This document shows positions 56,556-64,000 of a stretch of 64,000 nucleotides of DNA, piece after piece. The stretch covers positions 1-64,000 of the forward strand of contig NZ_RQYL01000010.1 of assembly GCF_003860125.1 (NCBI RefSeq), in the 5' to 3' direction. The position numbers were made by a program, and so were the translations under genes. The stretch is from Fretibacterium sp. OH1220_COT-178 (GTDB lineage: Bacteria; Synergistota; Synergistia; Synergistales; Aminobacteriaceae). Position 1 is the stretch's first letter. Every line of letters begins with the position of its first letter. The notes beneath the pieces are model-generated. The model had not been told where the DNA came from. It saw nothing but the letters and a program-made list of their open reading frames with translations, and did no database searches.

Positions 56556-58271
56556 ATGTCGGACAATGTGTTGAGGACTTCGGCCGTTTCCTATCCGAAG
56601 GAGGCCCTCGTTCGGGCGGTCCGCTCCGTCGCGGAGAAGATGGGGAAGAACGTCCCGGAGGGGATGGCGTTCGAGCTGGAGCGCCCCAGGCACGAGGGAC
56701 AGGGCGACCGGGCCGCCAGTGCCGCCATGCAGCTGGCCAAGGTCTTCGGCGTCGCTCCGCGGGAGCTCGCGGGCCGGATCGTCGAACGTCTTCAGGAGGA
56801 CGAAAGCGGGTTTATCGAGAGGCTGGAGGTCGCCGGGCCGGGATTCGTCAACTTTTTCCTGTCCAGGAAGTGGTTTGCCGCCGTTGCCGAGGAGGTCCTC
56901 TCGCGTGGGGAGCGCTACGGAGCGCTGGATCTGGGGGAGGGGCGCAGGGTCCAGGTGGAGTTCGTCAGCGCCAATCCGACGGGTCCCCTGCACATCGGCC
57001 ACGGGCGCGGCGCCGCCGTAGGGGATGTCGTCGCCAATATCCTCGCCTTCACGGGCTGGAACGTCGAGAGGGAATACTATATCAACGATGCGGGACTTCA
57101 GATGGAGATGCTGGGACGGTCCACACAGGCCCGATACTTCGAGCTTCTGGGACGCCCCGAGACGGTCCCCTTCCCTGAGAACGGCTACCGGGGGGCGTAC
57201 ATCGTCGATCTGGCCCGGGCGGTTCTCGATTCGGAGGGAGAGCGGTTCCTTGCGGAGACTCCCGCGGACAGCCTGCCCTGGTTCAAGCGATATGCGGGTG
57301 GGGTGATCCTCGGCCAGATCGAGGAGGATCTGCGGAACTTCGGGGTGAGCTTCGACGTCTGGTTCTCCGAGGCCTCCCTCTATGAGCGGGACTTGGTGCG
57401 CCTGGCGATGGAGGACCTTAAAAAGCGCGACTACGCCTTCGAGTCGGAGGGGGCCCTCTGGTTCAAGACGACGGATTTCGAGGACGACAAGGATCGCGTT
57501 CTGATCCGAAACAATGGGGCTCCCACCTATTTCGCGTCGGACATCGCCTACCATCGCGACAAATTCGTGACCCGGGGGTTCGATCGGGTCATCGACGTGT
57601 GGGGGGCGGATCATCACGGCTACATTCCGAGGATCAAGGCGGGGGTGGGGGCGATCGGCAAAAGCCCCGATGACCTCGACGTGCTGCTGATCCAGCTGGT
57701 CAACCTGATGCGGGACGGTCAGCCCGTGGCGATGTCGACCCGCTCGGGGGAGTTCGTCACACTCAAGGAGGTCCTGGAGGAGGTCGGCGTCGACGCGACA
57801 CGCTTCTTCTTCCTGATGCGCCGGAGCGACAGTCAGCTGGATTTCGACCTGGATCTCGCCAAGAGGCAGAGCAGCGACAATCCCGTCTATTACGTGCAGT
57901 ACGCCCATGCCCGGATCTGCAGCATCGTCCGGGAGTGGGAGGCTCGGGGCGGCAGGGCGGACCGGCTCCGCGCGAAGGGGGCCTCCGTACCGGAGGAGCT
58001 GTTCGAGGACGGAGCGGCGCGCGCCTTGGCGGACTGTCTGGCGCTTTTCCCGAGGGAGGTGGAGAACGCGTCGCGGGATCTGGCCCCACAGATGCTGACG
58101 GGTTATGCGGGGCTGCTCGCCGGCGCCTTCCATTCCTTCTACAACACCAACCGGATTCTGGGTGAGCCCGAGGATGTGGAGCTCGGCCGTCTGAGGGTAG
58201 CGGAGGCCGTGCGCGTCGTTTTGCATACCTGCCTGGGCCTTCTGGGCGTGAGCGCCCCCGAGCGGATGTGA
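56556..58271 (+). CDS. argS: Arginyl-tRNA synthetase
   Basis: ArgRS charges tRNA-Arg. The 571-residue protein has the N-terminal Add1 domain, the class I signature NPTGPLHIGHGRGAAVGD, the ADHHGYIPRIKAG segment, MSTRSGEFVTL in place of KMSKS (usual in ArgRS), and the DALR anticodon-binding domain with PVYYVQYAHARICS. The start is ATG 56556, two codons inside a TTG-opened frame, with GGGGAGG upstream. It is followed within 2 nt by the DivIC-like gene. Confidence 0.95.
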   Translation: MSDNVLRTSAVSYPKEALVRAVRSVAEKMGKNVPEGMAFELERPRHEGQGDRAASAAMQLAKVFGVAPRELAGRIVERLQEDESGFIERLEVAGPGFVNFFLSRKWFAAVAEEVLSRGERYGALDLGEGRRVQVEFVSANPTGPLHIGHGRGAAVGDVVANILAFTGWNVEREYYINDAGLQMEMLGRSTQARYFELLGRPETVPFPENGYRGAYIVDLARAVLDSEGERFLAETPADSLPWFKRYAGGVILGQIEEDLRNFGVSFDVWFSEASLYERDLVRLAMEDLKKRDYAFESEGALWFKTTDFEDDKDRVLIRNNGAPTYFASDIAYHRDKFVTRGFDRVIDVWGADHHGYIPRIKAGVGAIGKSPDDLDVLLIQLVNLMRDGQPVAMSTRSGEFVTLKEVLEEVGVDATRFFFLMRRSDSQLDFDLDLAKRQSSDNPVYYVQYAHARICSIVREWEARGGRADRLRAKGASVPEELFEDGAARALADCLALFPREVENASRDLAPQMLTGYAGLLAGAFHSFYNTNRILGEPEDVELGRLRVAEAVRVVLHTCLGLLGVSAPERM

Positions 58272-58272
58272 C

Positions 58273-58572
58273 ATGCCTCCCCTGAGGCGGATCGTCGTTG
58301 CAGCGTTCGTCCTCCTCGTCCTTTTTATTATTGGAACGCACTATTTTTTCGAGGCCCGCAGGATTGCCCAGCTCAAAGCTGCGGTCGAGGAGCGGGAGGC
58401 GCTTCTTCGGCAAAAACAGGAGAGCGTGCGGGATTACCGGGAGAAGGTGGTTTTTTACAGCTCCCAGGAGGGCATCGAGCACATGGCCCGGGAACACTAC
58501 AACCTCGTTTTTCCCAACGAGCGCGTCATCCTTATCCGGAGCGACGACGCCGGGCCGGGGGGCGTGCCCTGA
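58273..58572 (+). CDS. DivIC/FtsB-family septum formation protein
   Basis: This 99-residue bitopic protein has a short cytoplasmic start, one membrane segment (6-24, RIVVAAFVLLVLFIIGTHYF), a coiled coil (about 29-58, ARRIAQLKAAVEEREALLRQ), then the conserved C-terminal segment with EGIEHMAREHYNLVFPNE. That is the layout of FtsB/DivIC, which links FtsL and FtsQ/DivIB in the divisome. It starts one base after argS. Confidence 0.88.
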   Translation: MPPLRRIVVAAFVLLVLFIIGTHYFFEARRIAQLKAAVEEREALLRQKQESVRDYREKVVFYSSQEGIEHMAREHYNLVFPNERVILIRSDDAGPGGVP

Positions 58573-58604
58573 GTTTTCCGGATAGGATCGGCCCGGAACG
58601 ATCC

Positions 58605-58633
58605 TTGCCCTTTGGCTGCTTCCGCGGTATAAT
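58605..58633 (+). promoter_or_regulatory. Promoter of rpsF-ssb-rpsR
   Basis: TTGCCC (58605-58610) and TATAAT (58628-58633) are 17 nt apart, about 70 nt before rpsF. The leader contains a stem around CCTCTTT...AAAGAGG (about 58654-58675), where an S6:S18 autoregulatory structure could lie. The core of that motif was not confirmed. Confidence 0.75.
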
Positions 58634-58704
58634 TCCCAAGTTTATATGGCCCTGCCTCTTTCGTCGAAAAGAGGCCATCAGACCAAGGGGAGGAGGTGAA
58701 AGAC

Positions 58705-58986
58705 GTGCGACATTACGAGATGCTGACCATCCTGAGCGCCGAGATCGAGGAGCCCAAGGAGGAGGTCGAAAAGATTCAAGAGGTCGTACGCAGTCTGGGA
58801 GGAGAGGTGACCCAGACGGATGTATGGGGCAAGAAGCGTCTTGCCTATCCCATCCAGAAGAAGGCCGAGGGCGTTTATGTGCTCTTCACCTTCGATCTCG
58901 AGCCCGCTCAGACGTTCGAGCTCAAGCGCGTGCTGGGATTGCGTCCGAACATCTACCGCCAGATGATCATCCTGCTGGATGACTAG
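58705..58986 (+). CDS. rpsF: 30S ribosomal protein S6
   Basis: S6 pairs with S18 in the small-subunit platform. The 93-residue protein has RHYEMLTILSAE at the start and RLAYPIQKKAEGVYVLFTF, both diagnostic. GTG 58705 lies 6 nt after AGGAGGTG; an upstream in-frame GTG at 58696 overlaps that site and is unlikely. First gene of the classical rpsF-ssb-rpsR operon. Confidence 0.95.
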   Translation: MRHYEMLTILSAEIEEPKEEVEKIQEVVRSLGGEVTQTDVWGKKRLAYPIQKKAEGVYVLFTFDLEPAQTFELKRVLGLRPNIYRQMIILLDD

Positions 58987-59000
58987 TTGAGGGCGGAGCG

Positions 59001-59513
59001 ATGGCGAGAGGGTTCAATAAGGTCGTCCTGATGGGAAACCTGGCCCGCGATCCCGAGGTCCGTTACACGGTCGAGAAACGGGCGTGGGCGAGGTTTACCG
59101 TTGCCGTCGGCTACAGTTGGAAAAACAAGAACGGGGAGTACCAGGATGCCGCGGATTTCATTCCCGTGGTCGCTTGGGGGCCCCTGGCGGACCGTTGCGG
59201 CCGTTACCTGAAGAAGGGAAGCGGCGTCATGGTGGAGGGAAGGTTGCGGGTGCGCAGTTACGAGGCCCGTGACGGATCCGGAAAGAAGTACACCACCGAG
59301 GTCGAGGCCACCGAGGTCATCTTCGTGGGAGGCCGTAAGAGCTCGGATGAGGACGCCTTCAGCGCTCAGTCCTCGAGGCCCGCGCATGGATTTTCCGACG
59401 ACGGGGATTTTGGGAAGAGCATCCACGAAAAGGGCTTCAGCGACGACTTTCCGATGGATTTTTCCGAGATGGAGAGGGACGATAAGGATTCGGAGGCCGA
59501 AATCCCCTTTTAG
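59001..59513 (+). CDS. ssb: Single-stranded DNA-binding protein
   Basis: SSB coats single-stranded DNA in replication and repair. The 170-residue protein has the OB fold (residues 1-108, [20 protein letters not shown], then [16 protein letters not shown]), an acidic flexible tail, and the C-terminal tip SEAEIPF, a version of the DDDIPF partner-binding peptide. It lies 14 nt after rpsF. Confidence 0.95.
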   Translation: MARGFNKVVLMGNLARDPEVRYTVEKRAWARFTVAVGYSWKNKNGEYQDAADFIPVVAWGPLADRCGRYLKKGSGVMVEGRLRVRSYEARDGSGKKYTTEVEATEVIFVGGRKSSDEDAFSAQSSRPAHGFSDDGDFGKSIHEKGFSDDFPMDFSEMERDDKDSEAEIPF

Positions 59514-59593
59514 GGGAAAATCGGTCCTTTGTTTTGGTGGGCTTCGATTCGGTGAGGAAACCGAAGCGGCCCTGGAGTAAGGAGGATTTGACA

Positions 59594-59875
59594 GTGAGCG
59601 GAGAGAACAGACCGGCTCCCACGGCCACCGAAAGACCTCGCGGGGGTATGCGCAGGGGAGGCCCCAGGCGCCGCCCGAAGTTTTGTTTCTATTGCGTGGA
59701 GAAGCAGGAGAAGGTCGATTACAAGGATGTCGAGAAACTGCGCAAGTACATCAGCGAGCGCGGGAAGATCATTCCCCGCCGCGTAACCGGCAACTGCGCC
59801 AAGCATCAGCGGCTTTTGACGGAGGCTATCAAGAGAGCCCGTTATATGGCTTTGCTGCCCTATACGCTGGACTGA
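59594..59875 (+). CDS. rpsR: 30S ribosomal protein S18
   Basis: The 93-residue protein has a basic N-terminal tail and the S18 core: [34 protein letters not shown] and [26 protein letters not shown] 59594 follows AAGGAGG. The paired cysteines in FCFYC and the one in NCAKH suggest the zinc-binding (C+) form. Confidence 0.95.
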   Translation: MSGENRPAPTATERPRGGMRRGGPRRRPKFCFYCVEKQEKVDYKDVEKLRKYISERGKIIPRRVTGNCAKHQRLLTEAIKRARYMALLPYTLD

Positions 59876-59963
59876 TTGTCGCTCTTTGCGCCCCGTACGT
59901 TTTTTGTCCCCCATCGTGGGGACGCCGGGCCGTGCGGGTGTTGCGAACAGTCGCAAATGCCAG

Positions 59964-59994
59964 GGGAGAAGCCGCTCAGGGCCTCTCCCTTTTT
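59964..59994 (+). terminator. Terminator of the rpsF operon
   Basis: GGGAGA...TCTCCC with an inner GCC/GGC helix is followed by TTTTT. It ends 18 nt before the next ATG. A further stem, GTCCCC/GGGGAC, lies at about 59909-59926. Confidence 0.75.
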
Positions 59995-60012
59995 GTCTGA
60001 CCGGGAGGAATC

Positions 60013-60987
60013 ATGGCGGAACCCGAAAAACTGTCCCCAAACGATACCGGAGCCTCCTTCATCCGGGTGCTCCTCTTCGCCGCCCTCGCTGTTTTGCTCT
60101 TCTCCTCGGGCACTTTCCTGCCCATCCTGGGGTTCTGGGGGCTGCTGATGACGCCTCTGCCCCTGGCGCTCCTCGGCATGAGGCAGGGGCTTCGCCGGCA
60201 GACGGTGGGAACGGCCCTGGCGGCGGGCGCCGTCCTGTTGCTTTTCGATCCCCTGTCGGCTTTTTATTTCCTGGTGAGTCAGGGGCCGCTCTCCTTCGCA
60301 CTCTCGCTTGCCCCGCGGAGAGGGCGCAGCGGGGGGGAGTCCCTGCTTCTCTGCTCCATGGTCTCGATTGCCTCGAAATTGGTGCTCCTTGGGGTCTTTC
60401 TTGCCCTGACGGGACGCAATCCTCTTATGCCGGACCCCGAGCAGCTCCGTCAGATTTTCTCCCACCTCTACGACGAGGTGGCTTTGGAGGGGGACCAGCT
60501 CCAGGCCCTCAGGGAGGCCGTCGAAGGGATGATGGCGCTTTTCCCCTACATGATGCCCTCCCTTCTGTTGCTCTCCTCGGCCCTGGACGCCTTTCTCAAC
60601 TACAGGCTGGGCGAGTTCTTCCAGAGAGGACGGGCGAGCGCGCCCCCCGCCCTTCCTCCCTTTCCGGAATGGCGGTTTTCCAGAACGTTGCTTCCGGCGA
60701 TGTTCCTGGCCTTTTTTATGGAGCTGGCCATCACGGACTGGACGGCGGGGGCGATGTTCGCGATGAATTTGAAGCTCGTGCTGAACGTCTTTTTTTTCGT
60801 GCAGGGGCTGTCGTTGCTTTGGTGGTGGCTGCTGCGCCGCCGGGTGGGGCTTTTGGGGCGCTTTGCCGTCCTGGTTCTTCTCGTCGTGCCGTTTGTGTGG
60901 CTTTGGCTGGTCTTCCTGGGCATGGGGGACATGATTTTCGACCTGAGACGCCGCGGAAGAGGAACGAGCGGATCGGGGCGCGGTTGA
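60013..60987 (+). CDS. DUF2232 (YybS-like) membrane protein
   Basis: This 324-residue protein has about eight membrane segments, the first at 16-36 (FIRVLLFAALAVLLFSSGTF), and a basic C-terminus. It corresponds to the YybS/DUF2232 family found upstream of rplI and dnaB in Bacillus and relatives; here the gdpP (yybT) gene usually between them is missing. Its biochemical role is unknown. The ATG follows GGGAGGA. Confidence 0.82.
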   Translation: MAEPEKLSPNDTGASFIRVLLFAALAVLLFSSGTFLPILGFWGLLMTPLPLALLGMRQGLRRQTVGTALAAGAVLLLFDPLSAFYFLVSQGPLSFALSLAPRRGRSGGESLLLCSMVSIASKLVLLGVFLALTGRNPLMPDPEQLRQIFSHLYDEVALEGDQLQALREAVEGMMALFPYMMPSLLLLSSALDAFLNYRLGEFFQRGRASAPPALPPFPEWRFSRTLLPAMFLAFFMELAITDWTAGAMFAMNLKLVLNVFFFVQGLSLLWWWLLRRRVGLLGRFAVLVLLVVPFVWLWLVFLGMGDMIFDLRRRGRGTSGSGRG

Positions 60988-61020
60988 GGTTTTCCTGGAA
61001 ATGGAAAGGGGAGTCGTCCG

Positions 61021-61473
61021 ATGCAAGTTATTTTGAAGGCGGATGTGAACAAAATAGGCCGTGCGGGCGAGCTGCTGACCGTCAGCGACGGGTACGCCCG
61101 GAACTTCCTGTTCCCCCGCGGGCTGGCCGAGGAGGCCACGGCGGGGAAGGTCGCGGACCTGAAGGAGCGTCAGAAGCACCAGAAGGCGAAGGAGGAAAGG
61201 CTGCGCCAGGAGGCGGAGCAGGCCCGTCAGGCGATTCAGGGCAAGACCGTCCGTATCGAGGCCACTGCGGGGGAGAACGGGAAGCTCTTCGGGAGCGTGA
61301 CCGCCGCGCAGATCGCCGAGGCCCTTGAAGCTCAGCACGGCCTCAAGGTGGACAAGCGCGACATCAAGACGGCCGATGCCGTGAAACAGCCCGGCAACCA
61401 TCCCTTTACCCTGAAGCTGTACCCCGGGGTGGTCGCGGAGATGGTCCTGTCCGTGGCGGTCCGTGGCGCCTGA
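61021..61473 (+). CDS. rplI: 50S ribosomal protein L9
   Basis: L9 is a two-domain rRNA-binding protein joined by a long helix. The 150-residue sequence has MQVILKADVNKIGRAGELLT and VSDGYARNFLFPRGLA at the N-terminus, the charged helix DLKERQKHQKAKEERLRQEA, and the C-terminal FGSVTAAQIAEAL domain. It precedes dnaB as in many bacteria. Confidence 0.95.
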   Translation: MQVILKADVNKIGRAGELLTVSDGYARNFLFPRGLAEEATAGKVADLKERQKHQKAKEERLRQEAEQARQAIQGKTVRIEATAGENGKLFGSVTAAQIAEALEAQHGLKVDKRDIKTADAVKQPGNHPFTLKLYPGVVAEMVLSVAVRGA

Positions 61474-61527
61474 CCCGCGGCGGGAGAAGCGTAGAAACCA
61501 ACAAGAGGAAGGGGATTGCACCCTGTC

Positions 61528-62865
61528 ATGCAGCTCTATGATCGCGTGCCCCCCCAGAACCTGGGGGCCGAACGTGCCGTTCTGGGGGCTTGTCTCCTGG
61601 AACACGAGGCGCTGGGTATCGCTCTTGAGACCCTGAGGGCCGAGGATTTTTACGACCTGAACCACAGGACGGCCTTCGAGGTGATGAGCGGCATGTACGC
61701 TGCCAATCGCCCGGTGGACCTCGTGACCTTCGGGGAGGAGCTGCTCAAGCGGGGCGTGTTCGAGAAGCTGGGGGGGCAGCCCTTCTTCGCCTCCCTCGTC
61801 GCCGAGGTGCCCACCACGGCCAACGTCGGCTATCACGCCGATATCGTCCGGGAAAAATCGGTCAAGCGACGGCTCATCGAGGCCGGGAGCAAGATCGTCA
61901 GCCTGGGGTACTCCAGCGATCTGGAGAGCGCCATGATCATGGACGAGGCGGAGCGCGCCGTCTTCGAGGTCTCCCAGAACAACAACCGGGTGGATTTCCG
62001 GCCCGTCCGGGACATCCTGGGGAGCACCTTCCAGAAGATCGAGCAGCGCTACCAGCAGAGCGGCTCGGACGTCAGCGGGTTCGACTCGGGCTTTACGGAC
62101 CTGGACCGGCTGACGGGCGGTTTTCAGCCCGGAAGCCTGAACATCATCGCCGCCCGGCCCTCCATGGGAAAGACGGCGTTTGCCCTCAACATCGCGCAGT
62201 TCGGGGGCGGCGGGCGCAACGCGGCCGTCCTGATCTTCAGCCTGGAGATGTCCGCCGAGCAGCTGGTGCAGCGTATGCTGGGCTCGCAGGCGCAGGTGGA
62301 CATCCAGGCCATGAACACGGGGACCATGGGCAAGAGCGATTGGGACGAGCTGCAGAACGCAGCCGGGATCCTGACGCGGAGGCCCATCTTCATCGACGAC
62401 AGCTCCATGCTGACGACCATGGACTTCCGCGCCCGATGCAGGCGCTTCAAGGCCCGGCACGAGAGCCTGGGGCTGATCGTCGTGGATTACCTTCAGCTCA
62501 TGAGCTTTGGCGGCCGACAGACGGACAATCGGCAGCAGGAGGTCGCGGAGATCTCGAGGATGCTCAAGGGGGTGGCGCGCGAGCTGGACTGTCCCGTGCT
62601 CGCCCTCTCGCAGCTCTCGCGCGAGACGGAGAAACGGCCGGACAAGAAGCCCATGCTGTCGGACCTCCGGGACTCCGGCGCCATCGAGCAGGACGCGGAT
62701 ACCGTCATGTTCCTCTACAGGCCGGACTACTACGAGGAGTCCAAGCCCGACTTGGACAGCGAGGCCTTCCTGAGCCTGGCCAAGAACCGCAACGGTCCTA
62801 CGGACATCGTACATTTGGTGTTTCGAAGGCAGATCACCCGTTTCTTCAACGCGATGCAGCATTGA
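61528..62865 (+). CDS. dnaB: Replicative DNA helicase
   Basis: DnaB unwinds DNA at the fork. From ATG 61528 it has 445 residues; an in-frame TTG at 61516 is the alternative. It has the N-terminal domain (NLGAERAVLGACLLE), Walker A ARPSMGKTAFALNI near residue 210, Walker B LIVVDYLQLM, and DLRDSGAIEQDADTVMFLYR with the arginine finger region. There is no intein. It follows rplI by 54 nt. Confidence 0.95.
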   Translation: MQLYDRVPPQNLGAERAVLGACLLEHEALGIALETLRAEDFYDLNHRTAFEVMSGMYAANRPVDLVTFGEELLKRGVFEKLGGQPFFASLVAEVPTTANVGYHADIVREKSVKRRLIEAGSKIVSLGYSSDLESAMIMDEAERAVFEVSQNNNRVDFRPVRDILGSTFQKIEQRYQQSGSDVSGFDSGFTDLDRLTGGFQPGSLNIIAARPSMGKTAFALNIAQFGGGGRNAAVLIFSLEMSAEQLVQRMLGSQAQVDIQAMNTGTMGKSDWDELQNAAGILTRRPIFIDDSSMLTTMDFRARCRRFKARHESLGLIVVDYLQLMSFGGRQTDNRQQEVAEISRMLKGVARELDCPVLALSQLSRETEKRPDKKPMLSDLRDSGAIEQDADTVMFLYRPDYYEESKPDLDSEAFLSLAKNRNGPTDIVHLVFRRQITRFFNAMQH

Positions 62866-63029
62866 CCCATGGGATCCTTTGTCCGAGGGGCAGGGGGGCA
62901 CGGAGGAGTCTCGGTTTTGCGCAGTCCGCCTCGTGACGGGGCTGCTGGGGCGGGATAAACTTTGGACATGTTCGATTTCCTATTCCCCGAACCCTTCGGG
63001 GCAAAAAACGACGAAACGCGGGCGGCCGC

Positions 63030-63068
63030 ATGCCCGACTGCCGTGGATGCGGCCGGGAGGGGAGCGCT
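63030..63068 (+). other. Hairpin and in-frame ATG upstream of uvrC
   Basis: CGGCCGCAT (63023-63031) can pair with ATGCGGCCG near 63047-63055. The ATG inside it (63030) is in frame with uvrC and would add 13 residues including CRGCG, but it has no ribosome site. The rest of the 62866-63068 gap holds one more stem, CCCCGAA/TTCGGGG, and no gene. Confidence 0.4.
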
Positions 63069-64000
63069 TTGACCTCTCCCCACATTGCCGCCCTACTGAA
63101 GGGCCTTCCCGAGAAGCCGGGCGTCTACATCATGCGGGACGCCGAGGGGACCGTGCTCTACGTGGGCAAGGCCATCAGGCTCCGCCGCCGCGTGTCGTCG
63201 TACTTCCGGCACTCGGGCTTCGCCTCGCCGCGCCTGCGCAAGCTGGTCTCCCTCGTGCGGGACATCTCCGTGATCCGCACCGAGAGCGAGGCGGAGGCCC
63301 TTATCGTCGAGGCCAAGCTGATCCGCCGCTACTCGCCCTTCTTCAACGTCGACCTCAAGATGAGCGACCGCTACCCCTACATCCGCATCACGAACGAGAC
63401 CTTCCCTCGCCTGGAGATCACGCGCCGAAAGGACGACGACGGCTCCGTCTACCTGGGTCCCTTCGTCAGTGCGGGGAACATCCGGACCCTGCTGCGGCTG
63501 GCGGAGCGCTACTTCCCTCTGCGCGTCTGCCGGGGCGAGGTGCGTCCCGACCCGGAGCGGCGCCCCTGCCTGGAGTACAGCCTAGGGCGTTCCATGGGGG
63601 CCTGCGCGGCGCTCTGCACGGAGTCGGAGTACCGCGAGCGGGTGAACGACATCATTCTGCTGCTCCAGGGCAGCACCGCGGAACTGGTCGAACGGCTGCG
63701 GCGCAGGATGGACGCGGCCGCGAAGCGAATGGCCTTCGAGGAGGCCGCGCGGTATCGCGACACCATCCGCGCGCTGTGGAAGATCTCGCGCCAGCGCGTC
63801 TCCTCGGCGCTGCAGGAGGACCTTGACGGCGAGACCTGGCAGGTGCTCACCCGGATGCAGGAGCTCTTCGGGCTCAGGACCATCCCGTGGCGGATGGACG
63901 CCTTCGACATCTCCCACATGTCCGGGCACGAGACCTACGGGTGCTGCGTCGTCTTCGAGCAGGGGCGTCCCAACCCCTCCCTGTACCGGCGCTTCAAGAT
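63069..64000 (+). CDS. uvrC: Excinuclease ABC subunit C (5' part)
   Basis: UvrC makes both cuts in nucleotide excision repair. The 310 residues in the window cover the GIY-YIG domain (LPEKPGVYIMRDAEGTVLYV then GKAIRLRRRVSSYF), RYPYIRITNE, the Cys-rich C(10+)C region (PCLEYSLGRSMGACAALC) and the UVR helix (AAKRMAFEEAARYRDTIRAL). The beginning of the C-terminal nuclease domain (AFDISHMSG) is also present. The gene runs off the window. TTG 63069 with GGGAGGGG upstream is preferred over ATG 63030. Confidence 0.93.
   Translation, partial: MTSPHIAALLKGLPEKPGVYIMRDAEGTVLYVGKAIRLRRRVSSYFRHSGFASPRLRKLVSLVRDISVIRTESEAEALIVEAKLIRRYSPFFNVDLKMSDRYPYIRITNETFPRLEITRRKDDDGSVYLGPFVSAGNIRTLLRLAERYFPLRVCRGEVRPDPERRPCLEYSLGRSMGACAALCTESEYRERVNDIILLLQGSTAELVERLRRRMDAAAKRMAFEEAARYRDTIRALWKISRQRVSSALQEDLDGETWQVLTRMQELFGLRTIPWRMDAFDISHMSGHETYGCCVVFEQGRPNPSLYRRFK

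Overview
The window reads as a contiguous, GC-rich (about 60% or more) bacterial chromosome segment with dense operons, short gaps, frequent TTG/GTG starts and gene overlaps. Housekeeping clusters (rpsF-ssb-rpsR, rplI-dnaB, cdaA-cdaR-glmM, ylqF-rnhB-ylqG-ylqH) follow orders known from Firmicutes and related phyla. Composition, TTG starts and this mix of clusters suggest a Synergistota-like anaerobe. That placement is inference only; no 16S gene or other decisive marker is present.

Layout. 1-2458: a CRISPR array (16 repeats, 15 spacers) whose seventh spacer is split by a complete 1288-bp IS3-family element; no cas genes are in view. 2580-6118: miaA, ispH and rpsA (+), closed by a 26-bp perfect palindrome. 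6170-14220 (-): a glycogen/alpha-glucan block (malQ, glgP, glgA, glgC) preceded by a YtcJ-type amidohydrolase. 14454-18483 (+): ileS and an RluA-family pseudouridine synthase. 18515-18756 (-): tRNA-Gly(CCC) and tRNA-His(GTG). 18817-25858 (-): lepB-ylqF-rnhB-ylqG-ylqH-yraN-comM, interrupted between yraN and comM by a two-gene Doc-family toxin module bordered by a 50-bp perfect direct repeat of the comM start. 26100-32423 (+): a molybdenum island (moaA, moaC, MOSC protein, MoeA-like protein, modABC, mogA/moaB). 32703-35066 (+): a YtxH-like small protein and a GH13 branching-enzyme-like protein. 35107-36572 (-): an AEC transporter and rubredoxin, separated by 90-bp tandem palindromic repeats. 36793-48403 (+): dnaX-dnaE-pyk, then the c-di-AMP/cell-wall operon cdaA-cdaR-glmM, then galU. 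48546-50462 (-): gyrB. 50730-64000 (+): YitT-family protein, secA, a secreted protein, argS, a DivIC-like protein, rpsF-ssb-rpsR, DUF2232 protein, rplI, dnaB, and uvrC running off the end.

How it works together. Most genes are core replication, translation, secretion and carbon-storage functions. The glg genes plus the separate GH13 protein could make a complete glycogen synthesis and breakdown set. The Mo cluster joins oxyanion uptake to cofactor synthesis.

The accessory signals deserve most attention: the IS-split CRISPR spacer, the Doc/HTH module with its duplicated comM start, and the tandem palindromes with a compensatory base-pair change. None of these was searched against databases; all statements rest on reading the sequence and knowledge of the families.
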